This document shows, one piece after another, positions 1 through 6,409 of a stretch of 10,811 nt of DNA; the stretch's first letter is position 1, and each line of letters opens with the position of its first letter. The notes below the pieces were generated by a model. The model was given only the letters and a program-made list of their open reading frames with translations, did not search any database and was not told the DNA's origin. The translations under genes and the position numbers were made by a program. This stretch comes from Bacteroidota bacterium (GTDB taxonomy: Bacteria > Bacteroidota > Bacteroidia > Bacteroidales > VadinHA17): assembly GCA_030593185.1 (NCBI GenBank), contig JAUVHQ010000049.1, forward strand, positions 1 to 10,811, given 5' to 3'.

Positions 1-1805
1 AGTTTATTATCAGAATCCTTTTTAACCTTAGAATAGCAGTTTCCAAATTCATACAGCTTCAGGTTATTTATTTGCCTGTTAATATTATATGAAATGGATT
101 CCAGTCCACCATATAATAAGGTCTGACGCATTACATTAAGGTCATAACTTAGTGGATTATATAATCTTACTGTATTTTGTTCAGGGAAATCGTGATTATC
201 TTTATAATAATCATAACTGGTTAATGAGTTACACATGATTTCGAAGAATCCCTGGCTTGATAACAGATCAGATACAATATTCCGGATTTTTTCTTTATCA
301 GGTTTGGGGATAGTAGAAATCGTAGATACTATCTTATCGCTAATTTCAATATTATTATATCCATAAATTCTTAAAATTTCCTCTATTACGTCTGCTTCGC
401 GAGTTACATCAACGCGGTAAGCTGGGACTTCAAGACTTAGAATATCATCTTTTTCACCGGTTATCTTAATTTCAAGAGCCGAAAGTATTTTTTTTATTAC
501 TTCAGTATCAATTTTTTTGCCAACCAGCCGGGTCAGATTTTTATATGACAGTTCCACAATGTGGTTATTTATTGGGGATGGATAGCGATCGACAATATCA
601 GAGGATATTTTTCCATCGGCAATTTCCTTTATTAATAATGCTGCACGTTTTAATGCATATATTATCATATCAGGGTCAACTCCTCTTTCAAAACGAAACG
701 ATGCATCAGTATTCAGAGCATGTCTTTTGGCAGTTTTTCTAATATAAACCGGGTTAAAATAGGCGCTTTCGAGAAAAATATTTTGTGTTCCGGCTTTTAC
801 ACCAGAACTAATGCCGCCAAAAACACCTGCAATACACATTCCGTTTTCTTTATTGCAGATAATCAGGTCATCGCGATGCAATTCCCTTTTTACTTCATCG
901 AGGGTGGTAAATTTCGTGCCCTGCGGCAGAGTTTTAACAATAACCTTATTGCCTGTTATCTTATCAGCATCAAAAGCGTGCAATGGCTGTCCTGTTTCAT
1001 GCAATACATAATTTGCTATGTCAACAATATTATTAACAGGGACTAATCCAATGGATTTTAACCGGTTTTGAAGCCATAACGGGGAGGGTTTAACATTTAT
1101 TCCCTGAAGGGTTAAACCGGAATATCGCGGACATGCTTCCTGGTTTTCGATCTCAACTTCAATTGACAAATCGTGGTTATCTACCTTGAAATTATCAACT
1201 GATGGTTTCACAACGCAGGAATCTCCTTTTTGTTTCAGGAATGCTGAAAGGTCGCGGGCAACTCCGTAATGCGAACCAGCATCTATTCTGTTTGGTGTAA
1301 GGCCTATTTCAAATATTGTATCAGATTCAATTTTGAAATATTCTTTTGCAGGGATTCCAATCTTAGCAGTTTTATCCAATACCATAATACCTTCGTGGGA
1401 TATACCAAGTCCAAGTTCATCTTCTGCACAAATCATTCCTTCAGATACTTCTCCTCTTATTTTGGATTTTTTTATTACAAACTCCTTATTGCCTGAATAA
1501 AGGGTTGTTCCAATTTTTGCTACAGGAACTTTTTGTCCGGCAGCAACATTAGGTGCCCCACAAACTATACGAAGAAATTTTTCTGAACCTATATCAACAG
1601 TTGTAATTGTTAAGTTATCGGAATTTGGGTGTTTCTCAGAAGTTTTAACTTTACCAATAACAACTCCCTCAAGACCACCCTTAACCGATTGGAAAGATTC
1701 AACTCCCTCAACCTCAAGACCAATGTCAGTAAGGATTACCGCCATTTCTTCAGGGTTAAGGTCTGTTTTAATATATTCTTTCAGCCAGTTGTACGAAATT
1801 TTCAT
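1..1805 (-). CDS. pheT: Phenylalanyl-tRNA synthetase beta subunit, C-terminus missing (window edge)
   Basis: The beta chain of the alpha2-beta2 enzyme that charges tRNA-Phe with phenylalanine in the cytoplasm. Reading the minus strand from ATG at 1805-1803 gives MKISYNWLKEYI, the usual start of Bacteroidota PheT, and the frame reaches the left edge without a stop wherever I checked it, about 601 codons. A tRNA-binding (EMAP/OB-fold) domain lies at about residues 40-150, with KTSEKHPNSDNL and VCGAPN. The B3/B4 editing region follows, ending near residues 355-372 with the signature TDASFRFERG. A B5 domain at about 415-487 contains DVTREADVIEEILRIYGY. The catalytic-like fold has begun by the edge (KLYEFGN). 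Family members are usually around 800 residues, so about 200, including the anticodon-binding FDX-ACB domain, should lie to the left. It is divergent from surE. The truncation is only the window border; I see no frameshift. Confidence 0.97.
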   Translation of the reverse strand, partial: MKISYNWLKEYIKTDLNPEEMAVILTDIGLEVEGVESFQSVKGGLEGVVIGKVKTSEKHPNSDNLTITTVDIGSEKFLRIVCGAPNVAAGQKVPVAKIGTTLYSGNKEFVIKKSKIRGEVSEGMICAEDELGLGISHEGIMVLDKTAKIGIPAKEYFKIESDTIFEIGLTPNRIDAGSHYGVARDLSAFLKQKGDSCVVKPSVDNFKVDNHDLSIEVEIENQEACPRYSGLTLQGINVKPSPLWLQNRLKSIGLVPVNNIVDIANYVLHETGQPLHAFDADKITGNKVIVKTLPQGTKFTTLDEVKRELHRDDLIICNKENGMCIAGVFGGISSGVKAGTQNIFLESAYFNPVYIRKTAKRHALNTDASFRFERGVDPDMIIYALKRAALLIKEIADGKISSDIVDRYPSPINNHIVELSYKNLTRLVGKKIDTEVIKKILSALEIKITGEKDDILSLEVPAYRVDVTREADVIEEILRIYGYNNIEISDKIVSTISTIPKPDKEKIRNIVSDLLSSQGFFEIMCNSLTSYDYYKDNHDFPEQNTVRLYNPLSYDLNVMRQTLLYGGLESISYNINRQINNLKLYEFGNCYSKVKKDSDNK

Positions 1806-1835
1806 AGTATCTCAGGTCATAATGATTTGAAAAAA

Positions 1836-1843
1836 CAAAAGTA
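1836..1843 (-). promoter_or_regulatory. Putative pheT promoter, -7 box TACTTTTG
   Basis: Read on the minus strand, 1843-1836 is TACTTTTG, a perfect match to the Bacteroidota -7 consensus TAnnTTTG. It lies about 30 bases upstream of the pheT ATG, which would give a short leader. The -33 element is weak: at the usual 19-base spacing the plus strand at 1863-1865 reads CAT (ATG on the minus strand) rather than TTG. There is no room for a long leader with an attenuator or T-box. The box match is seen; promoter activity is inferred. Confidence 0.5.
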
Positions 1844-1917
1844 AGGAATTTTGTGCAAATCCCATAAGCAGCAATAAAATAAGGATATACGGAAAGCCCT
1901 AAAATGCACTTACCAGC

Positions 1918-1947
1918 TTGTAACTTGACTGGATTTCAATATATTTG
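1918..1947 (+). promoter_or_regulatory. Putative surE promoter (TTG-N19-TATATTTG)
   Basis: TTG at 1918-1920, a 19-base spacer, and TATATTTG at 1940-1947 match the Bacteroidota primary sigma factor consensus TTG-N19-TAnnTTTG at both elements. Transcription would begin about 5-8 bases after the box, leaving a leader of roughly 20 bases before the surE ATG at 1977. The leader has no Shine-Dalgarno tract, as is normal in this phylum. This is the best promoter in the window and probably drives at least surE, and possibly the genes down to the SpoIID-like gene. It lies back to back with the pheT box. Confidence 0.7.
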
Positions 1948-1976
1948 TAGCTTGTTAAATACAGATACAAAATAGC

Positions 1977-2747
1977 ATGGAGAGAGAAAAACTAATATTA
2001 GTTACAAATGATGATGGGGTTGAAGCTAAGGGCTTGAAATCTTTAATTGAAACTGTCAGGGAATTTGGCAAAGTGATAGTTGTAGCGCCTGAAGAAAGCC
2101 AGTCGGGTATGTCGCATGCAATAACTACCAAATTTCCTATACGGGTGCGAATAGTGAAAAAAGAGGAAGGGTTAGAAATATATAGTTGTTCCGGAACTCC
2201 CGTGGATTGTGTTAAACTGGCATTACATCAGCTATTGGGGAGGAAACCGGATATGCTGGTTTCGGGCATTAATCATGGCTCAAATGCCTCGGTAAGTGTT
2301 GTTTATTCCGGAACAATGGCAGCTGCCATTGAAGGAGGTATTAATAAGATCACTTCTATTGGTTTTTCATTACTTGATTATTCTGCTGATGCTGATTTTG
2401 AAACAGCCGGGATTTATGTCAAACGCATAATTGAGAAAGTTTTTATGAATGGCATAGCAGAAGGTATATGCCTGAACGTTAATATTCCTGTTGGAAAAGA
2501 AAATGAGTTGAAAGGAATTAAAGTATGCAGGCAAACAGATGGATATTGGCAGGAAGAATTCGAAAAGAGAATTGATCCCGGTAAACGGGAGTATTATTGG
2601 CTTACCGGCTATTTTAGTAACTCCGAGCCACTGGCAGACGATACTGATGAATGGGCACTTCAAAATAAATTTGTGTCTATAGTACCAATCCGGATCGATT
2701 TTACATCTTATTCCAGGATAAAAGAATTAAAGAAATGGAAATTTTAG
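1977..2747 (+). CDS. surE: 5'/3'-nucleotidase SurE
   Basis: SurE is a metal-dependent phosphatase that removes phosphate from nucleoside 5'- and 3'-monophosphates in the cytoplasm; in E. coli it is linked to stationary-phase survival. At 256 residues it matches the family length (about 250). The N-terminal LVTNDDG supplies the metal-binding Asp12 and Asp13. APEESQSGMSHAIT supplies Ser43, and SGINHGSN supplies Asn99, the equivalents of E. coli Asp8, Asp9, Ser39 and Asn92. CSGTPVDCVKLAL (71-83) and VVYSGTMAAAIEGG are also typical, so the active site looks complete. The ATG at 1977 places the NDDG motif at the normal distance from the N-terminus and sits just after a good promoter. A surE gene close upstream of lpxB is, as I recall, a common arrangement in Bacteroidota; no shared biochemistry is implied. 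Confidence 0.96.
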   Translation: MEREKLILVTNDDGVEAKGLKSLIETVREFGKVIVVAPEESQSGMSHAITTKFPIRVRIVKKEEGLEIYSCSGTPVDCVKLALHQLLGRKPDMLVSGINHGSNASVSVVYSGTMAAAIEGGINKITSIGFSLLDYSADADFETAGIYVKRIIEKVFMNGIAEGICLNVNIPVGKENELKGIKVCRQTDGYWQEEFEKRIDPGKREYYWLTGYFSNSEPLADDTDEWALQNKFVSIVPIRIDFTSYSRIKELKKWKF

Positions 2748-2756
2748 GGAATCAAT

Positions 2757-2791
2757 CGGCAGTCCGCAGTCGGCAGTCGGCAAAAGGCAGT
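2757..2791. repeat. Five-unit heptamer tandem repeat, consensus CGGCAGT
   Basis: Ten bases after the surE stop, 35 bases divide exactly into five 7-base units starting at 2757, 2764, 2771, 2778 and 2785. Units one and three are CGGCAGT, unit two is CCGCAGT, unit four CGGCAAA and unit five AGGCAGT. The array is GC-rich against AT-rich surroundings and lies wholly between stop and next start. It has no dyad symmetry good enough for a terminator. It is one of three five-unit heptamer arrays in the window. Function unknown. Confidence 0.85.
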
Positions 2792-2815
2792 AAGTTCCGA
2801 GAAAGCAAATAGTAA

Positions 2816-2844
2816 TAAACATTTTATCATTCAATCATTTAAGC
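2816..2844. repeat. AT-rich direct repeat, copy 1 (upstream of the 104-residue gene)
   Basis: The 16 bases 2816-2831 (TAAACATTTTATCATT) recur exactly at 3212-3227. The match continues imperfectly for 13 more bases (9 of 13 by hand alignment), giving about 25 of 29 identical. This copy ends 7 bases before the ATG of the 104-residue membrane protein. It contains repeated ATCATT words and could be simple-sequence drift, a copied spacer element or a regulatory element. Confidence 0.6.
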
Positions 2845-2851
2845 ATTACAT

Positions 2852-3166
2852 ATGCCGGGAATTCAAAAAAATATGAAACCAAACCTGGATACTACTGTCA
2901 CAGGAATGTTATCCGGAATATTTGTACCCATTATTACCTTTATAATTGTCTATTTTGTTCTGTCAGACAATCAAACACTGAATCACTATCTGCAACGTCT
3001 TATTGATAGAGAGATACAAGGTCACTTTATAAGTATTTCAGTTATTCCGAACCTGCTGGTTTTTTTTATTTTTATTTGGCTTAATAAAATGAAAGCTTCC
3101 AGGGGAGTTTTATTAAGTACCTTTTTTTGGGCTTTTATAATTCTGGCAATCAGGTTTTTCGGATAA
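2852..3166 (+). CDS. Small three-helix membrane protein of unknown function
   Basis: A 104-residue hydrophobic protein with three likely transmembrane helices: about 18-38 (GMLSGIFVPIITFIIVYFVL), 59-77 (FISISVIPNLLVFFIFIWL) and 84-101 (RGVLLSTFFWAFIILAI). The hydrophilic part at 39-58, with QTLNHYLQRLIDREIQGH, would form the first loop. It should sit in the inner membrane. I do not recognise a named family and assign no function. An in-frame ATG at 2873 would start the protein eight residues in (MKPNLDTT) and is a plausible alternative, since neither start has a Shine-Dalgarno tract. It lies between surE and lpxB on the same strand, with gaps of 104 and 132 bases that share a repeat. Its order and composition look like a real membrane protein rather than a chance frame. 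Confidence 0.8.
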   Translation: MPGIQKNMKPNLDTTVTGMLSGIFVPIITFIIVYFVLSDNQTLNHYLQRLIDREIQGHFISISVIPNLLVFFIFIWLNKMKASRGVLLSTFFWAFIILAIRFFG

Positions 3167-3211
3167 TTCCGGAAGATATTTATAACTTAAGACACTATTA
3201 ATTTAAAACTT

Positions 3212-3240
3212 TAAACATTTTATCATTTTATCATTTTCGC
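3212..3240. repeat. AT-rich direct repeat, copy 2 (downstream of the 104-residue gene)
   Basis: This is the second copy of the motif found at 2816-2844. The first 16 bases are identical and the remainder is degenerate, with a local repetition of TTTATCATT. It lies in the 132-base spacer between the 104-residue gene and lpxB, so the two copies bracket that gene about 400 bases apart. Confidence 0.6.
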
Positions 3241-3254
3241 ACTCCAAACTTTTT

Positions 3255-3286
3255 ATGCTGAGCGCAGCCGAAGCGAAGGCACTGAA
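3255..3286. repeat. GC-rich interspersed-repeat-like element with a small hairpin
   Basis: The stretch containing GAGCGCAGCCGAAGCGAAGG stands out by GC content within a very AT-rich spacer, 13 bases before lpxB. Bases 3257-3268 (GCTGAGCGCAGC) can form a four-pair hairpin with loop AGCG. I recall related GAGCG-CAG-CGAAG words as common intergenic repeats in Bacteroidota and other bacterial genomes; only one copy is present here, so its repeat status rests on recall. There is no U-run, so it is not a convincing terminator. It would lie in the lpxB leader if transcription reads through from upstream. Confidence 0.5.
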
Positions 3287-3298
3287 TAATTATTAAAA

Positions 3299-4441
3299 AT
3301 GAAATATTACATTATTGCAGGAGAAGCATCAGGAGATCTTCATGGTTCAAATCTTATGAAAGAGTTGAAGAAGAGAGATCGGAATGCTGCATTCCGGTTT
3401 TGGGGTGGTGACCTTATGTTAAAGCAAGCTGATAATATTGTCAGGCATTACAGGGAGCTTGCTTATATGGGATTGGTTGAGGTCCTGCAAAACCTTGGGA
3501 AAATTATCCGTAACATCCGTTTTTGTAAAAATGATATTAACAGTTTTAAGCCCGATGCGATAATATTAATTGACTATCCCGGATTTAATCTGAGAATTGC
3601 GCGTTTTGCAAAACAACAAGGTTTCCGGGTATATTATTATATATCACCAAAGGTATGGGCATGGAAACAATCCCGTGTTGAAACAATAAAAACATGTGTC
3701 GACAAAATGTTTGTGATTTTTCCATTTGAAATTGATTTTTACAAGAAACATAATTTTGATGTTGATTATGTTGGAAACCCTATTCTTGATTCAATTGATA
3801 ATAAAACTAAATCCCTTGTATCAAAACAGGAATTCATTGCAAAAAATAGTATTGATGATAAACCCATAATTGCCCTGTTACCGGGTAGCCGTAAACAGGA
3901 AATCATTAAAATAATTCCTGTGATGCTTGAAATGACCGGCCAATATCCTGAACATCAGTTTGTTATTGCTGCTACTTCAGGGATTTCAGCAGATTATTAC
4001 CGATCACTTATCCCGGATGAAAGTGGCATTAAAATAGTATATGATCAAACCTATGCTCTACTTAAATATTCTTTTGCTGCTGTTGTAACATCGGGAACAG
4101 CCACGCTCGAGGCAGCTTTATTGAATGTTCCTGAGGTTGTTGGGTACATAGCCAATAGATTGTCTTATCAGGTAGGCAAAAGATTTGTCAGAGTTCCTTA
4201 CATTTCGTTGGTAAACCTGATTATGGGAAAAGAAGTTGTCAGGGAGTTAATTCAGGATGAGATGACAGGTAAGACTTTAAAAAGAGAACTAGACCGGTTA
4301 TTATTTGATACTAAATACCGCGAAAATATGCTGAAAAATTTCAGGGAACTGAAAAAAACGATAGGTAAACCCGGGGCTTCAAAAAAAGTAGCCGAACTGA
4401 TATTAAAGGAAATGGAAAAAGTAAAATACAATGAAGCATAA
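3299..4441 (+). CDS. lpxB: Lipid-A-disaccharide synthase LpxB
   Basis: LpxB is a peripheral inner-membrane glycosyltransferase (family GT19). It joins UDP-2,3-diacylglucosamine to lipid X to form the tetraacyl disaccharide 1-phosphate of lipid A. The 380 residues match the E. coli length (382). The N-terminal IIAGEASGDLHG (5-16) is diagnostic. Further family motifs are AYMGLVEVL, ILIDYPGFN (Asp equivalent to the conserved catalytic Asp), YYISPKVWAWKQSRV, FPFEIDFY, LLPGSRKQEI, VTSGTATLEAALLNVPEVVGY in the nucleotide-sugar-binding C-terminal half, and SLVNLIMGKEVVRELIQ. All family blocks are present in order. It implies a Gram-negative cell that makes lipopolysaccharide or lipooligosaccharide. 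The last 11 bases overlap the start of the SpoIID-like gene, which suggests co-transcription and translational coupling. Upstream lies a 132-base spacer with repeats and no recognisable promoter box. Confidence 0.97.
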   Translation: MKYYIIAGEASGDLHGSNLMKELKKRDRNAAFRFWGGDLMLKQADNIVRHYRELAYMGLVEVLQNLGKIIRNIRFCKNDINSFKPDAIILIDYPGFNLRIARFAKQQGFRVYYYISPKVWAWKQSRVETIKTCVDKMFVIFPFEIDFYKKHNFDVDYVGNPILDSIDNKTKSLVSKQEFIAKNSIDDKPIIALLPGSRKQEIIKIIPVMLEMTGQYPEHQFVIAATSGISADYYRSLIPDESGIKIVYDQTYALLKYSFAAVVTSGTATLEAALLNVPEVVGYIANRLSYQVGKRFVRVPYISLVNLIMGKEVVRELIQDEMTGKTLKRELDRLLFDTKYRENMLKNFRELKKTIGKPGASKKVAELILKEMEKVKYNEA

Positions 4442-5573
4442 GTATTGGATATTAATACAATTGCATATATTTCTTCTGCTTTTCCTGAATATTTCTTGTT
4501 TAGCTGAAAGAATTACTATCAGCCTGTACAACGACTATAATCTCCAATCAGTAATAATTTTGCCTGAATCCAGTCCGTTTGGTGTAACGCTTGATAATTA
4601 CATAAATATGATTATTAAGCCCGGAGATACTTTATATCTTTCATTAAATGGTGATTCTCTTGATGTGGTAAAGCTAAATGGTTTTCACAGAACTTGTCGT
4701 GAATTCAGAATGACGGGAATAAATGATGATGCAACTTTTAAGGTGAATCCGGTAATTCCGGCTCTTGAGGAACGTGAATATGATGGTGATATTATTGTCA
4801 GTTTTGATTTCAACAGGTTATTATTGGTGAATAATGTTCAGGTTGAACAATATTTGGCAGGTGTTGTGTTATCTGAAGGTGGTCCGGGAGGATTGCCTGA
4901 GTACTTCAAAACACAAGCAATTTTGTGCAGAACTTATTTGTTTAAACATAAAAACAAACATATTGAAGAAGGATTTAACCTTTGTGATGGTGTTCATTGC
5001 CAGGTATATAAAACACGGGGGAGTCAAATTGAAAAAATAAATAAAGCAATAAATGAAACAGCTGGTCTGGTTATTGTTGACCGGAATTCTGATCTCATTA
5101 CTGCAGCTTTCCATTCAAACTGTGGCGGTCAGACAAGTAATTCAAATGATGTATGGTTAAAATCCTTTCCTTATTTTCAAAGCATCAAAGACCCATACTG
5201 CCACAACGGGTATAATAGTACCTGGACAAGAACTATTTCTGTTAAAGAATGGTTGAATTATCTGAAAGAAAATGGTTACAAGGGCAATGATGTAAATTCC
5301 GTTTCGTTTGAGTTTAAACAACCTGTTAGAAAAACTCATTATTTTGTTGATGATTTTATCCTGCCCTTAAAAAAGATCAGAAACGACTGGAACCTGAAGT
5401 CATCTTTTTTTAATGTAAACTATGAGGATAATCAAATAGTTTTGAAAGGAAAAGGGTATGGTCATGGAGTTGGACTTTGCCAGGAGGGTGCTATGGAAAT
5501 GGCGCGTCAGGGTAAAAACTTCCGGCAGATTATTAGTTTTTATTACCGGGATGTAAAGATTGAAAAAAATTAA
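4431..5573 (+). CDS. SpoIID/LytB-domain protein, probable secreted peptidoglycan lytic transglycosylase
   Basis: The SpoIID/LytB family cleaves peptidoglycan glycan strands; SpoIID of Bacillus is a lytic transglycosylase acting on denuded glycan during engulfment. This 380-residue protein has an N-terminal signal sequence (WILIQLHIFLLLFLNISC, about 6-23) for export. Cleavage after SCLA or lipidation at Cys23 is possible, but the lipobox is poor. The family core starts at VEQYLAGVVLSEGG (138-151), where Glu149 aligns with the catalytic Glu. It continues with QAILCRTYLFKH, CDGVHCQVY (185-193), AAFHSNCGGQTS (225-236) and the C-terminal GYGHGVGLCQEGA (342-354). Cys185, His189 and Cys190 match the pattern of the zinc site I recall in clostridial SpoIID. 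Residues 25-120 look beta-rich and are not recognised. The start overlaps lpxB by 11 bases. The host is not a spore former, so the role is likely cell-wall turnover or division; that is inference. Confidence 0.88.
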   Translation: MKHKYWILIQLHIFLLLFLNISCLAERITISLYNDYNLQSVIILPESSPFGVTLDNYINMIIKPGDTLYLSLNGDSLDVVKLNGFHRTCREFRMTGINDDATFKVNPVIPALEEREYDGDIIVSFDFNRLLLVNNVQVEQYLAGVVLSEGGPGGLPEYFKTQAILCRTYLFKHKNKHIEEGFNLCDGVHCQVYKTRGSQIEKINKAINETAGLVIVDRNSDLITAAFHSNCGGQTSNSNDVWLKSFPYFQSIKDPYCHNGYNSTWTRTISVKEWLNYLKENGYKGNDVNSVSFEFKQPVRKTHYFVDDFILPLKKIRNDWNLKSSFFNVNYEDNQIVLKGKGYGHGVGLCQEGAMEMARQGKNFRQIISFYYRDVKIEKN

Positions 5574-5593
5574 TTCGAAATAATATCAAATAA

Positions 5594-5628
5594 ATTTTTG
5601 TCTTTTTACTTTTTACTTTTGTCTTTTA
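5594..5628. repeat. Five-unit heptamer tandem repeat, consensus ACTTTTT
   Basis: In the 73-base spacer before gldF, 35 bases split into five 7-base units starting at 5594, 5601, 5608, 5615 and 5622: ATTTTTG, TCTTTTT, ACTTTTT, ACTTTTG and TCTTTTA. The array is strongly pyrimidine-biased on the plus strand. On the minus strand the units read AAAAAGT and close variants, resembling the array after dnaN. It overlaps the candidate gldF promoter box. Confidence 0.7.
5614..5621 (+). promoter_or_regulatory. Candidate gldF promoter, -7 box TACTTTTG
   Basis: TACTTTTG fits the Bacteroidota -7 consensus TAnnTTTG and lies 25 bases before the gldF ATG. No TTG occurs at 17-23 bases upstream; the nearest, at 5598-5600, is only 13 bases away, so the -33 element is poor. 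The box lies inside a heptamer repeat and could match by chance. If real, it would drive gldF, gldG and perhaps the DUF4340 gene. Confidence 0.4.
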
Positions 5629-5646
5629 GTAGTAACTAACACAATA

Positions 5647-6378
5647 ATGATTACATTATTTATTAAAGAATTAAAATCATTTTTTAGCAGCCTGACAGGC
5701 TATATTGTAATAATTGTTTTTTTGATTGTTAATGGACTCTTTTTATGGATTTTTCCGGGTGAATTTAATATTCTGGAAGGTGGATATGCAACCCTGGAAT
5801 CATTTTTTATAATAGCACCATGGATTTTTCTGTTTCTTGTTCCTGCTGTTACCATGAGAATGATTGCCGAAGAGAAAAGAACCGGAACTATCGAATTACT
5901 TTTAACCAGTCCATTAAGTGAGTTTGAAATTATTTTTGCCAAATTTTCTGCAGGTGTCATACTGGTAATCTTTTCATTAATACCATGTCTTATTTATTTT
6001 GTGACTGTTTTTTTACTGGGTAATCCGCCGGGGAATATTGATACCGGTGGAACATGGGGATCATTCATTGGATTGTTTTTTCTGGCTACGGTTTATGTTT
6101 CAATTGGGGTATTTGCTTCTTCATTGTCCGACAACCAGATAATTGCTTTTATAATTGCTGTACTGTTCAGTTTTTTCTTTTTTATCGGATTTGAATATAT
6201 CAGCTCAATAGATTTATTTGATAATGTCCAGGAATTTGTTCTTAACATGGGAATAAAAGAGCATTATAGTTCAATGAGTCGTGGAGTATTGGATTCGAGA
6301 GATATGGTTTATTTTGTACTTGTAGATGGGCTCTTTATTATGTTTACCCGGACAATATTGCAAAGTCGAAAATGGTAG
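5647..6378 (+). CDS. gldF: GldF, gliding-associated ABC transporter permease
   Basis: An ABC-2-type inner-membrane permease. In Flavobacterium johnsoniae GldF works with the ATPase GldA and with GldG, and the complex is linked to gliding; the substrate is not established. The 243 residues match the family. N-terminal LFIKELKSFFSSLTGYIVI is typical, followed by about six membrane segments: roughly 18-36, 53-69, 100-122, 134-157, 162-185 and 219-236. The cytoplasmic segment after helix two, TMRMIAEEKRTGTIELLLTS (69-88), is the ABC-2 coupling region. GNPPGNIDTG and SLSDNQIIAFIIAVL are also GldF-like. It is followed after 31 bases by gldG, as in flavobacteria. Many non-gliding Bacteroidota also carry gldFG, so the gene does not prove motility. 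gldA is not in the window. Confidence 0.94.
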   Translation: MITLFIKELKSFFSSLTGYIVIIVFLIVNGLFLWIFPGEFNILEGGYATLESFFIIAPWIFLFLVPAVTMRMIAEEKRTGTIELLLTSPLSEFEIIFAKFSAGVILVIFSLIPCLIYFVTVFLLGNPPGNIDTGGTWGSFIGLFFLATVYVSIGVFASSLSDNQIIAFIIAVLFSFFFFIGFEYISSIDLFDNVQEFVLNMGIKEHYSSMSRGVLDSRDMVYFVLVDGLFIMFTRTILQSRKW

Positions 6379-6409
6379 AAAGTAACTACGAATAATTAAA
6401 TAAATTTCC

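Noticed and set aside
545..1844. Several plus-strand open frames of 65-108 codons
   Set aside because: They lie opposite pheT, whose minus-strand frame is recognisable over the whole stretch. Their translations have low-complexity, Phe/Asn-rich composition typical of antisense readings.
1806..1976. Leader-type regulation (T-box, attenuator peptide) for pheT
   Set aside because: The space between the likely start of transcription and the pheT ATG is about 25 bases, too short for a T-box or leader peptide.
2370..2663. Minus-strand open frame of 97 codons inside surE
   Set aside because: It is fully opposite surE, with no promoter and no recognisable protein pattern.
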